From the NCBI GenBank assembly GCA_944326565.1, contig CALVEL010000004.1, positions 62,001 to 126,000 of the forward strand: a stretch of DNA of 64,000 nucleotides, given 5' to 3'. Below, piece by piece: positions 7,558 through 16,356 of this stretch (the stretch's first letter is position 1; each line of letters starts with the position of its first letter). The stretch is from Candidatus Gastranaerophilales bacterium (GTDB taxonomy: Bacteria > Cyanobacteriota > Vampirovibrionia > Gastranaerophilales > Gastranaerophilaceae). Under the pieces are notes generated by a model. It did not search any database and was not told the DNA's origin. It saw only the letters and a list, made by a program, of their open reading frames with translations. Both the position numbers and the translations under genes were made by a program.

Positions 7558-10500
7558 TTATGCTGCTTCTGTTTTTTCTTCTTGTGAGTCAAGAGAGCGA
7601 ATATTTATGTCGATTCTTTCTTTAAATTTACCTCTTAAAAGTTCGACAAGTGTGTTTGTTGAATTTACCCAAAACATTGATGCTGTAAGTATTTTTACTT
7701 CTCCGACATCATCACGCATCTTAATCATCAGAGGATCGGAGCCTGAATGTTCGCATAAAAGATTTTTCAAATAAACTAGTTCCTCAAATTTGAAATCATC
7801 TTTTAATTCAATTGTAAATATATTTGAGTTGTCTACAGGTTTTACGGTGTCTATAAGTAATACAGGTGCTTCTTCTTCGCTTCTTCTGCTGACTTTGCCC
7901 GAAATTATTACACGTTGTTCTGATTCAAGATAGCTGCCGTATTCTTGAATTTGTTTGTTGAATGCTATAACCTCTACTTTACCTGTCAAATCTTCAACTG
8001 ATACAAACCTTATAAATTTTGTAGGGTCTTTTTTGGTCGGAATTTGTTTTGTAGAAGTGATAAGTCCGCAAATTGTAACAACTTTATCATTTTTTTGTTC
8101 CGGTATTTCTGAAATTTTGTGTGTCATCAAAAATGGTAACTTGTCACGAATTGTAGATAGAGGGTGACTTGTTACGTAAAATCCCAAAAATTCTTTTTCA
8201 AATATTTGCAGTTGTCTTTGGTCGTATTCTTCATCAGAGCCTGCGAGTTTGAATTTTGCTTCTTCAATTTCTTCAGCGTTTCCTAAAAGATCGAAAAGAC
8301 TGCCTTGACCGCTTTCTTTTGCTTTTGCTTCCTTAGTTGCGGTTGCGGTTATATAATCTATATTATCCATTAATTGTTTTCGACTCTTTTCAATATTAGA
8401 AAAAGCACCTGCTTTTATAAGACCTTCCAATGTCTTTTTATTACTGCATTTTGAATCAAGTCGTTTGCAGTAGTCATAAATTGATTTAAATTCTCCGTTT
8501 TTATCTCTTTCTTCAATAATTGCTTCAACAACCGCTTCTCCTACTTGCTTTATTGAGGCCAGTCCGAATCTGATATCATTTCCGTCAGGAGTAAATTCAG
8601 CATAAGATTTATTAATATCAGGAGGCATAACTTTTATACCCTTTTTAAGTGCTTCTTCTATGTATAATTGAGTTTTGTCCTGATCTCCTGAAACTGAAGT
8701 TAAAAGGGAGGCAAGATATTCAACAGGATAATGACATTTTAAATAAGCTGTTTGATATGCTACAAAAGCATAAGCTGCTGAGTGAGATCTGTTGAAGCAG
8801 TATGAGGCAAATTTTTCAATCTGTTCAAACAGAGCTGCCGCATCTTTTGATTCCATACCATGACGAGCGGCTCCTTCGATGAATTTGCCTTTTTGTTGTG
8901 CCATTTCATCAAGTTTTTTCTTACCCATCATTCTTCGAACCATATCGGCTTGACCGAGGGTATAGTCTGCAAGCACTTGAAATACCTGCATAATCTGCTC
9001 TTGATATACAATCGTTCCGTAAGTATCTTTTAATACAGGTTCCAATAGCGGATGAGCATATTTAATTTCCTGGCGTCCATGCTTGCGTTCAACGAAGTCC
9101 TGAACCATGCCTGATTCTAATGGGCCCGGACGGAATAATGCAACTAAGGCACCTAAATCTTCAAATACGTCAGGTCTTAAATCTTTAACCAATTTCTTCA
9201 TCCCTGAAGATTCCAACTGAAATACGCCGTCAGTATCACCTTGAATCAGCATATCATATGTCGGCTTATCATCAAGAGGAATTCGGTCTATATCAAATTC
9301 GACTCCCTGACGTTTTTTGATAAGTTTCATTGTTTTATGAATCATTGTGAGGTTTCTTAACCCCAAAAAGTCCATTTTCAAAAGTCCGAGTTTTTCCAAA
9401 TCAGCCATCGGGTATTCGGTTACGATAATGCCGTCTTTTGATGGTTGCACAGGTACGATTTCGTTAAGGGGTTTGTGTGCAATAATCACCCCTGCTGCGT
9501 GGGTACCTGTGTTATTTTTGATGCCTTCGAGAGCTTTTGACATATCAACAAGCTTTTTAACTTCGGGATCTTCATCATATAGTTTTTTTAATTCCATGCC
9601 CGGTTGTAGAGCATCATCTATATGTGTTTTAGGTTCATTCGGTATAAGTGATGCTAACTGGTTACTTTTAGCGTAAGGTATGTCCAATACTCTTGCTACC
9701 CCTTTCATTGCAGCTTTTGCTGCATATGTACCAAATGTTATAATTTGACAAACTTTGTCCTCGCCGTATTTTTTAGATACATAATCTATAACTTCTCCTC
9801 TGCGTTCGATACAAAAGTCGATATCGACATCGGGCATTGAATATCTTTCAGGGTTTAAAAATCTTTCAAATAATAAGTGGTGCCTTATCGGGTCAAGTTC
9901 CGTAATCTTAAGCGCATATGCTACAACTGAGCCTGCTGCGGAGCCTCTTCCAGGACCTACTGGAATTCCGTGGGTTTTGGCAAAGTGTACAAAATCCCAA
10001 GTGATTAAAAAGTATGCTGAAAATCCCATTTGCTCTATAATTCCAAGCTCATATCTTACGCGCTCTTCGATTTCTTTAGGAATTTCTCCATAGCGTTCTT
10101 TTAAGCCTTGATGCACTATATAATCAAGGTAGCTTTCAACTGTGTATCCTGGAGGAACTTCGTAATGAGGAAGCGGGCTTTTACCCATTTCAAGAATTAG
10201 GTGGCATTTTTCAGCAATATCCACAGTGTTTTTTATACATTCATCAAATGTTTCTCTGTCCATCCATTTAAATGCGTCACGAAGTTCTTCGGCTGTTTTT
10301 ACGTAGAATTCGTTATTTGGAAAATGGAACCTGTTTTCTTCATGTTTTAGTGCGTTAGTTTGCAGACATAAAAGAGTATCGTGCCAGTCTGCATCTTCTT
10401 TTTTTAAATAATGGGAGTCGTTTGTGATAATCATTTTTATATCGAGCTCTTTTGCGAGTTTGATCAAATCAGGGTTAGTCCTTTTTTGCTCGTCCAGCCC

Positions 10501-11034
10501 ATGGTCTTGCAGTTCTATGTAGTAATCATCACCAAATAAATCTTTGTATTTTTTAGCACAGCTTTTTGCACCTTCATAATCCTGTTTTAGAAGATTTTGT
10601 AAGACTTCTCCACCAAGACAGGCTGAGCAGCATATCAAGCCTTTTGAGTATTGTTTTATAAGATCAAAATTTACTCTCGGTTTATAATACATTCCCTCAC
10701 AGTGCGCAATAGATACAAGTTTTACCAGATTCATATATCCGTCTTTATCTTTTGCAAGCAATACTAAGTGATACAAAGGGTTATGAGTTGCATTTTTTTC
10801 GTGTATATCACCGTCATGGACATAAAATTCACAGCCGATAATTGATTTTACTCCCATTTCTTTGGCTGTTCTGTAAAATTCTATTGCAGAATACATAACT
10901 CCATGGTCTGTTATTGCAACTGCTGGCATGTTATTTTCTTTAGCAAATTCGCAGAGTTGTTTTACTCGTATAGCTCCGTCAAGTAAAGAATATTCACTAT
11001 GTAAATGTAGAGGTACATATTGTTGTGTGCTCAT
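7558..11034 (-). CDS. dnaE: DNA polymerase III alpha subunit
   Basis: Catalytic subunit of the replicative polymerase, 1158 aa, the usual DnaE length. The PHP domain opens the protein (PLHLHSEYSLLDGA, ITDHGVMY). The palm carries the catalytic Asp motif PDVDIDF near residue 400 and GPGRGSAAGS just before it. A fingers region (SSGMKKLVKDLRPD), a helix-hairpin-helix segment and a C-terminal OB fold (VTICGLITSTKQIPTKK) follow. No DnaQ-like exonuclease is fused, so it is not PolC. No Shine-Dalgarno site is present; an extended -10 (TGC TAGAAT) lies 6 nt before the ATG, so a leaderless mRNA is likely. A small ISFNGK protein follows in the same transcript. Confidence 0.97.
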   Translation of the reverse strand: MSTQQYVPLHLHSEYSLLDGAIRVKQLCEFAKENNMPAVAITDHGVMYSAIEFYRTAKEMGVKSIIGCEFYVHDGDIHEKNATHNPLYHLVLLAKDKDGYMNLVKLVSIAHCEGMYYKPRVNFDLIKQYSKGLICCSACLGGEVLQNLLKQDYEGAKSCAKKYKDLFGDDYYIELQDHGLDEQKRTNPDLIKLAKELDIKMIITNDSHYLKKEDADWHDTLLCLQTNALKHEENRFHFPNNEFYVKTAEELRDAFKWMDRETFDECIKNTVDIAEKCHLILEMGKSPLPHYEVPPGYTVESYLDYIVHQGLKERYGEIPKEIEERVRYELGIIEQMGFSAYFLITWDFVHFAKTHGIPVGPGRGSAAGSVVAYALKITELDPIRHHLLFERFLNPERYSMPDVDIDFCIERRGEVIDYVSKKYGEDKVCQIITFGTYAAKAAMKGVARVLDIPYAKSNQLASLIPNEPKTHIDDALQPGMELKKLYDEDPEVKKLVDMSKALEGIKNNTGTHAAGVIIAHKPLNEIVPVQPSKDGIIVTEYPMADLEKLGLLKMDFLGLRNLTMIHKTMKLIKKRQGVEFDIDRIPLDDKPTYDMLIQGDTDGVFQLESSGMKKLVKDLRPDVFEDLGALVALFRPGPLESGMVQDFVERKHGRQEIKYAHPLLEPVLKDTYGTIVYQEQIMQVFQVLADYTLGQADMVRRMMGKKKLDEMAQQKGKFIEGAARHGMESKDAAALFEQIEKFASYCFNRSHSAAYAFVAYQTAYLKCHYPVEYLASLLTSVSGDQDKTQLYIEEALKKGIKVMPPDINKSYAEFTPDGNDIRFGLASIKQVGEAVVEAIIEERDKNGEFKSIYDYCKRLDSKCSNKKTLEGLIKAGAFSNIEKSRKQLMDNIDYITATATKEAKAKESGQGSLFDLLGNAEEIEEAKFKLAGSDEEYDQRQLQIFEKEFLGFYVTSHPLSTIRDKLPFLMTHKISEIPEQKNDKVVTICGLITSTKQIPTKKDPTKFIRFVSVEDLTGKVEVIAFNKQIQEYGSYLESEQRVIISGKVSRRSEEEAPVLLIDTVKPVDNSNIFTIELKDDFKFEELVYLKNLLCEHSGSDPLMIKMRDDVGEVKILTASMFWVNSTNTLVELLRGKFKERIDINIRSLDSQEEKTEAA

Positions 11035-11040
11035 TTTTTA

Positions 11041-11049
11041 ATTCTAGCA
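11041..11049 (-). promoter_or_regulatory. Extended -10 element placing dnaE transcription start at its ATG
   Basis: On the minus strand TGC-TAGAAT is followed by 6 nt (TAAAAA) and then the dnaE ATG. There is no room for a ribosome site if transcription starts at the normal distance. Confidence 0.55.
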
Positions 11050-11086
11050 CAGGCATATTTTATATTCTTTTTTTGTTAATTTTTAT

Positions 11087-12007
11087 TTATTCGTAATTTT
11101 TTAAAGTTTCGTCTATGGTATTTATCATGCGTTCTTTGAAACTTTTTGGGGATATGACTTTACAGTTATAGTCATATCGCATTAGTCTTTTGGTTAAGAC
11201 ATCAAAGTCTTCATTATGATTGATTATTGTAAGCCAGCCGTCTTCATCATATTTGCCGTCACAGCTTTCCCATTCTTTTAAACGATAGGCTTTAGCTAGG
11301 TTATTTCTTATTTTATAGACAACTGTCAGTGAAATTTCTTTTCCTTTTGAAATTAAGGGCATTTGTTTGATTGATAAAATTTCATCAACTGGAACATTGA
11401 AAATTTGTCTGCTTAGATGATTAAATACAGAAAGATATGCTTTTGTGTTTATATAAGTTATTTCTCGGGGATTACAAATTACTTTGTATTCTTTATTCTC
11501 ATGCAAAAAACTTACTTCAAGTTTTTGATTTTCATAGCAGTATATTTCGCATTTTGCTATTAAATCTCTATATTTTAAAAAGTATTCGCTTCTTTTTATA
11601 TTGTTTTCATCACTTGTGTTTTCTAATATTTCCTTTGATATATTTGAAAGTCTTGTTTCAATATTTTCCATTAAACTTTCAAAAGTTTCTTTTTGTCTAC
11701 TGTTTACCAAAATTTCCCCTGAACTTTTTAGCAGCTGTAAAATCTTTAAATCTTCTTTGCTTAGATCAAGAGTAAATAGAGAATTTTGTAGACGATAAGT
11801 ACTTTTGTTTTTTGTAATATTTAATCCGAAAATTTTAAGGGTGTTTAGGTATTTATTCAGCTGTACTGGAACAGCGGAATCTGAAGATGTATCATCGGTA
11901 AAAATTTCAATAATATCTTTGTATTCAGTAGGACCTTTAGATAACATACAAAGCATTTTAAAAATTTTTATACAAGCTTCATTGTATTTTTCACCGATTT
12001 TTTTCAT
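11087..12007 (-). CDS. WYL-domain-type transcriptional regulator, second of a tandem pair
   Basis: A 306-aa cytoplasmic protein laid out like the HTH-WYL regulators (PafB/PafC type). It has an N-terminal helical DNA-binding region (residues 8-65: ACIKIFKMLCMLSKGPTEYKDI, LNKYLNTLKIFGLNIT), a helical linker, a beta-rich WYL-like domain (about 155-235) and a C-terminal capping domain ending SPKSFKERMINTIDETL. The exact W-Y-L triplet is not conserved. It starts 1 nt after the stop of the upstream paralogue, so the two are translationally coupled. PafBC-like pairs control DNA-damage genes, but that role here is only a suggestion. Confidence 0.7.
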   Translation of the reverse strand: MKKIGEKYNEACIKIFKMLCMLSKGPTEYKDIIEIFTDDTSSDSAVPVQLNKYLNTLKIFGLNITKNKSTYRLQNSLFTLDLSKEDLKILQLLKSSGEILVNSRQKETFESLMENIETRLSNISKEILENTSDENNIKRSEYFLKYRDLIAKCEIYCYENQKLEVSFLHENKEYKVICNPREITYINTKAYLSVFNHLSRQIFNVPVDEILSIKQMPLISKGKEISLTVVYKIRNNLAKAYRLKEWESCDGKYDEDGWLTIINHNEDFDVLTKRLMRYDYNCKVISPKSFKERMINTIDETLKNYE

Positions 12008-12008
12008 A

Positions 12009-12941
12009 TTAATACTCTGCTCTCATTTTTTGTAGTGTAGATATGATTTCTTTTTTAAAGATTTCTGGCTCAATGACTTTACATTGACTTCCGAATGATA
12101 GTATTCTTTGTTTTAGTGCAAATTTATTTGAAGATTTTGCTTCTAGTATAATTTTGTTGTTGTGTATGCTGATAAGCTTTTCATTTTCTTTTAGTTGTAC
12201 TTCTTGAATATCTGCTTTTAGTTCAAATTTTACTTTGATTTCTTTAATTTTTATGTTCTTAGTCTTGTTTAGATTTATTTCCTTTATTTTAATAATACGA
12301 TTTACAAGCAAATATACTGCCTGGCTGTAGTCAAGGCTTGTACCGTATATATATAGTTTTCCGTTTTCAAATCCCAGTTTGTCACAAATAATTTCCATAT
12401 CCGTATGACCCGAATGTGGAGAATTATATTTTAATATTATTTGTTTTTTAGACTTGCAGCAGTTCATTAGTTCATCAAGCAAATCTGTATCAAGACCTGA
12501 CAATAATGATATTTTATCCAATGTTTGACGAAATTCATTGTTTTTTGTGTTTTTGCCAATTTTTCTAAGAAATTTTTCTAATAAAATTAGTTCTTCAATT
12601 TCTACTGTTTTAGAAATTGTTTTATATATTTTTGAAATGATTTTTATTTGGTCGTTATTTATTGTAAGTTCCAGAGGATGAGATAAAAGTACAAATTTTC
12701 CGCCATCAACCCTTTTAGTTTTAGTTATATTACAACCTGCTCTTTTTAGAGAATTTATGTAGACTCTTATTGTGTCTATTGAAATTTTTTCCCTTAAAAA
12801 CTCATGGTTTTCAAAATAATTTATTATATCGTCATAAGAACAAGGACCTTCCAGTAGCATTGAAAATATTATAAGTGACTTAAATGCAGTAAAAGACATT
12901 AAGTTATAAGTAATTTTATTATTTCTTATGAATTCTTTCAT
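12009..12941 (-). CDS. WYL-domain-type transcriptional regulator, first of a tandem pair
   Basis: A 310-aa paralogue of the next gene with the same layout. The N-terminal winged-helix-like region (FKSLIIFSMLLEGPCSYDDI, IRVYINSLKRAGCNITKTKR) aligns with ILSKGPTEYKD and LNTLKIFGLNITKNK of the partner. A middle WYL-like sheet (KQIILKYNSPHSGHTDMEIIC, GKLYIYGTSLDYSQ) and a C-terminal domain ending CKVIEPEIFKKEIISTL follow. Pairs like this often act as heterodimers. A TATAAT hexamer lies about 36 nt upstream, but no clear ribosome site precedes the ATG. Confidence 0.7.
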   Translation of the reverse strand: MKEFIRNNKITYNLMSFTAFKSLIIFSMLLEGPCSYDDIINYFENHEFLREKISIDTIRVYINSLKRAGCNITKTKRVDGGKFVLLSHPLELTINNDQIKIISKIYKTISKTVEIEELILLEKFLRKIGKNTKNNEFRQTLDKISLLSGLDTDLLDELMNCCKSKKQIILKYNSPHSGHTDMEIICDKLGFENGKLYIYGTSLDYSQAVYLLVNRIIKIKEINLNKTKNIKIKEIKVKFELKADIQEVQLKENEKLISIHNNKIILEAKSSNKFALKQRILSFGSQCKVIEPEIFKKEIISTLQKMRAEY

Positions 12942-13254
12942 TATAAGTTACCAAAGCTTTTTGTATTATTGTTCAGTATATTATACAAACTATTCTATCC
13001 AACAGCATGATTTTACTATAAAAAAAATGCACTTTCTAATTTTGTTTTGTCAATCAAAAATTAGGCAAAACTTTACGTAATTTCATTAAATTTTCTTCAT
13101 TAAGATTTAAGAACTTGAATTTTTACCTATAAAACTAAGGGGCATGGTCGATTGTAAAAATTAATTAATTTTTTTTTGCTTGTCAAACTTTTAACTTAAA
13201 GTTACATTATTAACTGTAGACAGAATTTGTTTACAAAATGAAAATTTAATAATT
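12942..13254. other. Non-coding interval upstream of the WYL pair
   Basis: About 310 nt of AT-rich DNA holding the promoter region of the WYL pair. A weak hairpin (CTAATTTT ... AAAAATTAG, 13036-13064) and a possible plus-strand promoter (TTGTCA near 13179, TACATT about 17 nt later) are visible. I recognise no RNA gene. Confidence 0.4.
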
Positions 13255-13401
13255 ATGGCTATCAGAAATGATAATCGGAGGATGCTTTTAAATAAGCAAA
13301 AAGTATTAAGCAAAGGACAGTTTAGAAAAAGAGGTGATGGCAAAAGTCCTGATGAGGTGATAGTAAAGAGATTAGGGATATTTGTTTTTTCAGGTATGTA
13401 A
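13255..13401 (+). CDS. Possible 48-aa basic peptide
   Basis: A short frame starting MAIRNDNRRMLLNKQK and ending GIFVFSGM. It is very rich in Arg and Lys and its DNA has more G than the flanks. No ribosome site precedes the ATG. It lies in an otherwise unexplained gap before anmK. It could be a small protein, a remnant, or part of an untranslated RNA. Confidence 0.22.
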   Translation: MAIRNDNRRMLLNKQKVLSKGQFRKRGDGKSPDEVIVKRLGIFVFSGM

Positions 13402-13440
13402 AAAGAATTAGGTTTAGAGAGGAAATTTGGGGATTTGTTT

Positions 13441-13457
13441 GTTACAAATTATGTAAC
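13441..13457. promoter_or_regulatory. Inverted repeat upstream of anmK
   Basis: GTTACA-AATTA-TGTAAC is a perfect 6-bp inverted repeat about 50 nt before the anmK ATG. It lies just upstream of AT-rich promoter-like hexamers (TTGACT 13483-13488; TATTAT 13504-13509, spacing 15). It is operator-like, but the binding protein is unknown. Confidence 0.35.
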
Positions 13458-13509
13458 ATAGTGTAAGTTTATTGTTATTATATTGACTGTTTTGTAAAAT
13501 AAGTATTAT

Positions 13510-14640
13510 ATGCATGAACTTGAATCAAAAAAAATTATAGCTTTAATGTCCGGTACATCTTGTGATAGTATAGATGCCGGTCTTTGTGTTGTTAATCCTG
13601 ATTTAAGCTGTAAACTTATTCATGCAATTAATTATAAATACCCTGCACATATTCAGTCAAAATTGTTCCAGTTATTTAATGGAAGCGCATCTGTTAAGGA
13701 TATTTGTCAGATGAATTTTGCAGTGGGCAAATGTTTTGCAGATGCATGTAATTTAATTATATCTGAGCATGGCAGACCAGATTTTATTTCAAGTCATGGG
13801 CAGACTATTTATCATTTCCCATTTGATGAAAGACTAGACGGTATATCACTTAAAAGTACCCTTCAAATTGGAGAAAGCTCAGTCATAGCGCAAGAGACAG
13901 GATGTATGACTATTTCTAATTTCAGAGAGGCTGATATCGCAAATGGTGGAGAGGGGGCTCCTTTAGTTTGTTTCGCAGATGAAAAATGGTTTAAGCCTTT
14001 GAAAAGAAATTTTTGTATACAAAACATTGGTGGCATATCAAATGTTACTGTAGTATCAAAAGACAATGCAACATTTGGATTTGATACTGGTCCAGGTAAT
14101 ATGATGATAGATTATTGTATGCAGAAGTTTTATGGCATGGCATATGACGAAAATGGCGAAGTTGCCAATTCAGGAACAATTTCTGAAAGCTGGCTTGAGT
14201 GTTTGTTGCAGGACGAGTATTATTTTAAAAATCCTCCTAAAACAACTGGCAGAGAATATTTTTCAAAAGATTATACAGAAAATGCACTTAGATTTGGCCC
14301 TCATGAACCAAAGGATGTTGTTGCTACATTAACTGCGCTTACTGCAAAATCAATTGCTCAGGCTTATGAAAGATTTGTATATCCTTCTGTTGATATTAAT
14401 GAGGTTATAATAGGCGGCGGTGGTGCTTATAATTTAGCTTTAATGAAGTATTTGCGTCATTATCTTCCAAAGCATATTGATTTGAAAACGCATGAAAATT
14501 ACGGGATTTCCAATAATTTTAAAGAGGTTATGGCTTTTGCTCTTTTAGGGTATTGTGCCTATTATGGTATACCGAATAATCTTCCTGATTGTACCGGTGC
14601 AAGAAAACGAGTAGTATTAGGTAAAGTGACTAATTGTTAA
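13510..14640 (+). CDS. anmK: Anhydro-N-acetylmuramic acid kinase
   Basis: Peptidoglycan-recycling enzyme that cleaves and phosphorylates 1,6-anhydro-MurNAc to MurNAc-6-phosphate in the cytoplasm. The 376-aa length is typical. Family motifs are the N-terminal phosphate loop IIALMSGTSCDSIDAGL (residues 9-25), SHGQTIYHFP (about 99), the FREADIANGGEGAPL substrate segment, IQNIGGISNVT and FDTGPGNMMID (the second ATP-binding loop), and EVIIGGGGAYN near the C-terminus. No Shine-Dalgarno site precedes the ATG. A MurQ etherase partner is not nearby. Confidence 0.95.
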   Translation: MHELESKKIIALMSGTSCDSIDAGLCVVNPDLSCKLIHAINYKYPAHIQSKLFQLFNGSASVKDICQMNFAVGKCFADACNLIISEHGRPDFISSHGQTIYHFPFDERLDGISLKSTLQIGESSVIAQETGCMTISNFREADIANGGEGAPLVCFADEKWFKPLKRNFCIQNIGGISNVTVVSKDNATFGFDTGPGNMMIDYCMQKFYGMAYDENGEVANSGTISESWLECLLQDEYYFKNPPKTTGREYFSKDYTENALRFGPHEPKDVVATLTALTAKSIAQAYERFVYPSVDINEVIIGGGGAYNLALMKYLRHYLPKHIDLKTHENYGISNNFKEVMAFALLGYCAYYGIPNNLPDCTGARKRVVLGKVTNC

Positions 14641-14776
14641 TTAATTTACTTTATATTATATTAATATTTGTAAACTAATAAAAACAAGAGTAGCAATTTT
14701 TTTATTTTTAGGTTTATATGTAATTATAGAATAATATGTTACCCCTGTTAAATTAAAAAAAATAAAGGAGAAAAAG

Positions 14777-15106
14777 ATGATTCAAGGAATCCAAAATGTG
14801 TCTTTTGCAGGAGTTGGCGCAAAAGTTGCAAAATCAGTTATGAAAAATGCTGAAGAGGCATATGTATCAGCATCTTCAAATCTTGAAGGCACAGTTAATG
14901 CAACAAAAGCAGAAAGATTACTACGTAATGCTCAATTTGCTCAAGATAAAGATACTTTAGCAGGACGTGTTGCGTCTTTACTTGCTAGTAAAAAAAATAT
15001 ATCTACTGAGGAACTAAATAAATCACTTGCTCGTGTAGAAGCAGAAAAGGCTGCAAAAGCAGTAGAAACAAAAGTTGAAGTACCTGAATTTAGTTTCTTT
15101 GGTTAA
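14777..15106 (+). CDS. Small Ala-rich helical protein with N-terminal VSFAGV motif
   Basis: A 109-aa protein with a strong ribosome site (AAAGGAG, 6 nt before the ATG). It starts MIQGIQNVSFAGVGAKVAKSV and continues as an Ala/Lys/Glu-rich helical or coiled-coil protein (residues 18-98), ending VPEFSFFG. There is no signal peptide or membrane segment. The N-terminal FAGV patch resembles the other F-motif proteins, and the same kind of patch (FSFFG) recurs at the extreme C-terminus. It stands alone between anmK and the convergent nnrD. The strong ribosome site suggests high expression; the function is unknown. Confidence 0.7.
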   Translation: MIQGIQNVSFAGVGAKVAKSVMKNAEEAYVSASSNLEGTVNATKAERLLRNAQFAQDKDTLAGRVASLLASKKNISTEELNKSLARVEAEKAAKAVETKVEVPEFSFFG

Positions 15107-15110
15107 TTTA

Positions 15111-15917
15111 TTAATTTAACAATTTTTTAAAAGCATGAGAAATGTACCTGATTTGATCATTTGCCATAACAGCAAATTCAGTCAGGTCATTTTTTGCGTA
15201 TTCTCCGGCAAGACTGTGAAGATATACACCTGTTTTTGCTGCATTAAATTCATCAAGTCCTTGTGCCGTAAGTCCTGCAATAATTCCTGCTAAAACATCT
15301 CCACTGCCTGCTTTTGCTAATGCGCTGTTTTGCTTTTCATTTATATAAATTTCAAAATCTTTTGAGCATACAACCGTTGTACTTGATTTTAAAACAGTTG
15401 TACAGTTGTATTTTTTAGAAATTTCTTTTGCATAATATTCCATATCTGATACAATTTTATCAACGGGTATTCCTAATAATCTTGAAGCTTCTTTTACATG
15501 TGGAGTAAGTATCAACTTTTGCGCTAAAGTTGGATTTTTCCATTTAGATAGGATATTTAATCCATCAGCATCAATAATTACAGGTATTAGAGGAACATTT
15601 TTTAAAGTCTCTTTAAAAATATTCTCTGCTTTTTTAGATGTGGAAATTCCACAACCGATTAATAAAACATCTGTGTTTTTTAATAATTGTTCAATATTAG
15701 ATAATGGTGCAAATACAATATTTTGAGTCTGAGCAGAAACGGAATTAATAACGCGTTCTTCGGTCGCTAAAAATACGTATCCGCAACCTGCGCTGAGTGC
15801 CGAAACACTTGATAAATATGCAGCTCCTGGCATATAGTCAGAACCTGCTATATTTAATACTCTTCCAAAAGTACCTTTATTAGAGTTCTCGCTCCTTAGT
15901 GGCAGTTCATAATCCAT
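15111..15917 (-). CDS. nnrD: ADP-dependent NAD(P)H-hydrate dehydratase
   Basis: Repairs hydrated NAD(P)H. The 268-aa protein has the ribokinase-like fold of this family: KGTFGRVLNIAGSDYMPGAA at the N-terminus, VLLIGCGIS (about 84-92), VIIDADGLNIL (114-124), LTPHVKEASRLLG (137-149) and the nucleotide/catalytic motif AKAGSGDVLAGIIAGL (about 206-221). The NnrE epimerase domain, often fused at the N-terminus, is absent, so the epimerase is encoded elsewhere or missing. It overlaps trmL by 11 nt and is the last gene of a four-gene minus-strand operon. Confidence 0.93.
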   Translation of the reverse strand: MDYELPLRSENSNKGTFGRVLNIAGSDYMPGAAYLSSVSALSAGCGYVFLATEERVINSVSAQTQNIVFAPLSNIEQLLKNTDVLLIGCGISTSKKAENIFKETLKNVPLIPVIIDADGLNILSKWKNPTLAQKLILTPHVKEASRLLGIPVDKIVSDMEYYAKEISKKYNCTTVLKSSTTVVCSKDFEIYINEKQNSALAKAGSGDVLAGIIAGLTAQGLDEFNAAKTGVYLHSLAGEYAKNDLTEFAVMANDQIRYISHAFKKLLN

Positions 15918-16356
15918 TTTGCCTTATTACCTCATATGCTACTATTGCTACTGAATTTGAAAGATTAAGACTTCGTTGACCCTCTTTCATCGGAATTGTA
16001 AGAGCATTCTTGTCTTTTACATAAATATCAGGCAGTCCTCTTGTCTCAGGACCAAACACTATAAAATCTCCATCTTTAAACTTAATATCAGTATATTTGC
16101 GATTAGTTTTTGTAGTCAGATAATAAAATGTAGCATCTTTATTTTCGTTAAACAACTGCTCCATAGAGTCAATTTTATGCAAATCAACACTGTCCCAGTA
16201 ATCTAGTCCTGCTCTTTTGGTATATTTGCTTGAGAGGGAAAAACCGAGCTTACCCACAAGATAAAGCGATGCTCCTGTGCAGGCACAAAGCCTTGCAATA
16301 TTTCCTGTATTTTGCGGAATTTCAGGTTCGTACAAAACTATGTTTAATTTAGTCAT
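15907..16356 (-). CDS. trmL: tRNA (cytidine/uridine(34)-2'-O)-methyltransferase
   Basis: Small SPOUT methyltransferase (149 aa) that 2'-O-methylates the wobble base of certain tRNA-Leu species using S-adenosylmethionine. Characteristic motifs are IVLYEPEIPQNTGNIARLCA at the N-terminus, LDYWDSVDLH, FIVFGPETRGLPD (knot loop) and the C-terminal LNLSNSVAIVAYE. The start codon overlaps the stop of the upstream phosphatidyltransferase gene by 1 nt, so translation is coupled. Confidence 0.94.
   Translation of the reverse strand: MTKLNIVLYEPEIPQNTGNIARLCACTGASLYLVGKLGFSLSSKYTKRAGLDYWDSVDLHKIDSMEQLFNENKDATFYYLTTKTNRKYTDIKFKDGDFIVFGPETRGLPDIYVKDKNALTIPMKEGQRSLNLSNSVAIVAYEVIRQNGL

Noticed and set aside
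13349-13385. CTGATGAG resembling a hammerhead ribozyme core
   Set aside because: No CGAAA core half or flanking stems follow.
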